A DNA stretch of 5,762 nt from Clostridiales bacterium. Its GTDB lineage: Bacteria; Bacillota; Clostridia; Oscillospirales; Oscillospiraceae. Numbering within the stretch: the stretch's first letter is position 1; each line of letters begins with the position of its first letter. Made by a program: the position numbers and the translations under genes. The notes beneath the pieces were generated by a model, which saw only the letters and a list, made by a program, of their open reading frames with translations, made no database searches and had not been told where the DNA came from. The DNA is taken from contig SFGJ01000048.1 in the NCBI GenBank assembly GCA_004557655.1, positions 1-5,762 on the forward strand. Direction: 5' to 3'. Below are positions 5,665-5,762 of the stretch, one piece after another.

Positions 5665-5762
5665 ATGATCATCACCAAAGAGACGGACTACGCGCTGCGC
5701 ATTTTGCGGGTGCTGCTGGACGGGGAGAAGCATTCGGTGGCCGAGATGTCGGAAACGGAGCT
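5665..5762 (+). CDS. Rrf2-family transcriptional regulator (N-terminus only)
   Basis: The first 32 codons are visible before the window ends. MIITKETDYALRILRVL (1-17) matches the N-terminal helix of Rrf2-family winged-helix regulators, which typically begin M-x-I/L-T-x-x-x-D-Y-A-L/V-R, and VAEMSETE (25-32) fits the start of their recognition region. Family members sense iron-sulfur clusters, nitric oxide, cysteine metabolism or redox state. The sensing cysteines would lie beyond the window, so no subtype can be given. The ATG at 5665 is preferred because AGAGG (5651-5655) lies 9 nt upstream. The in-frame ATG at 5656 immediately abuts that site and would add three residues. A near-consensus promoter lies just upstream. 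Confidence 0.85.
   Translation, partial: MIITKETDYALRILRVLLDGEKHSVAEMSETE

Noticed and set aside
5452..5733. 93-codon minus-strand open frame opposite the Rrf2 start
   Set aside because: It is antisense to the rrf2 promoter and N-terminus, and no domain or initiation signal supports it.

Overview
The window reads as chromosomal DNA from a Gram-positive, probably Clostridia-type (gut Firmicutes-like) bacterium. This is inferred from strong GGAGG-type ribosome binding sites, moderately GC-rich genes around AT-rich regulatory DNA, a tightly packed ABC operon, and TetR and Rrf2 regulators with Firmicutes-like character. No rRNA or other taxonomic marker is present, so the assignment is tentative.

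Positions 1-4123, minus strand: four genes of a branched-chain amino acid (LIV/HAAT) type ABC importer, transcribed in the order livH (permease), livM (permease), livG (ATPase), livF (ATPase, cut by the window edge). Junctions are 2 bp apart or overlap by 14 bp and 1 bp (TAATG), so they are almost certainly one translationally coupled operon. No substrate-binding protein gene lies in the visible part, so the substrate cannot be fixed from the sequence. The notable oddity is LivG: its normal ~262-residue ATPase core is preceded by about 205 residues of charged, largely helical, coiled-coil-like sequence that I do not recognise.

Positions 4124-4402: an AT-rich divergent control region. It holds a sigma-A-type promoter for the liv operon (minus) with an inverted repeat (GGTGAA-N6-TTCACC) just downstream of the expected transcription start, a second palindrome in the middle, and a TTGACA-N17-TATCCT promoter for the divergent regulator (plus).

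Positions 4403-5023, plus strand: a TetR/AcrR-family regulator, the natural candidate to control the liv operon through the inverted repeat.

Positions 5024-5600: about 580 bp without a convincing gene. They contain a perfect 2 x 17 bp tandem repeat and a 224-bp segment bounded by 9-bp inverted repeats, inside which a minus-strand frame encodes a basic 55-residue peptide with a GRPPK AT-hook-like motif. This looks like a small repeat or mobile-element remnant.

Positions 5602-5762, plus strand: a clear promoter (TTGACA-N17-TATGAT) and the first 32 codons of an Rrf2-family transcriptional regulator running off the window.
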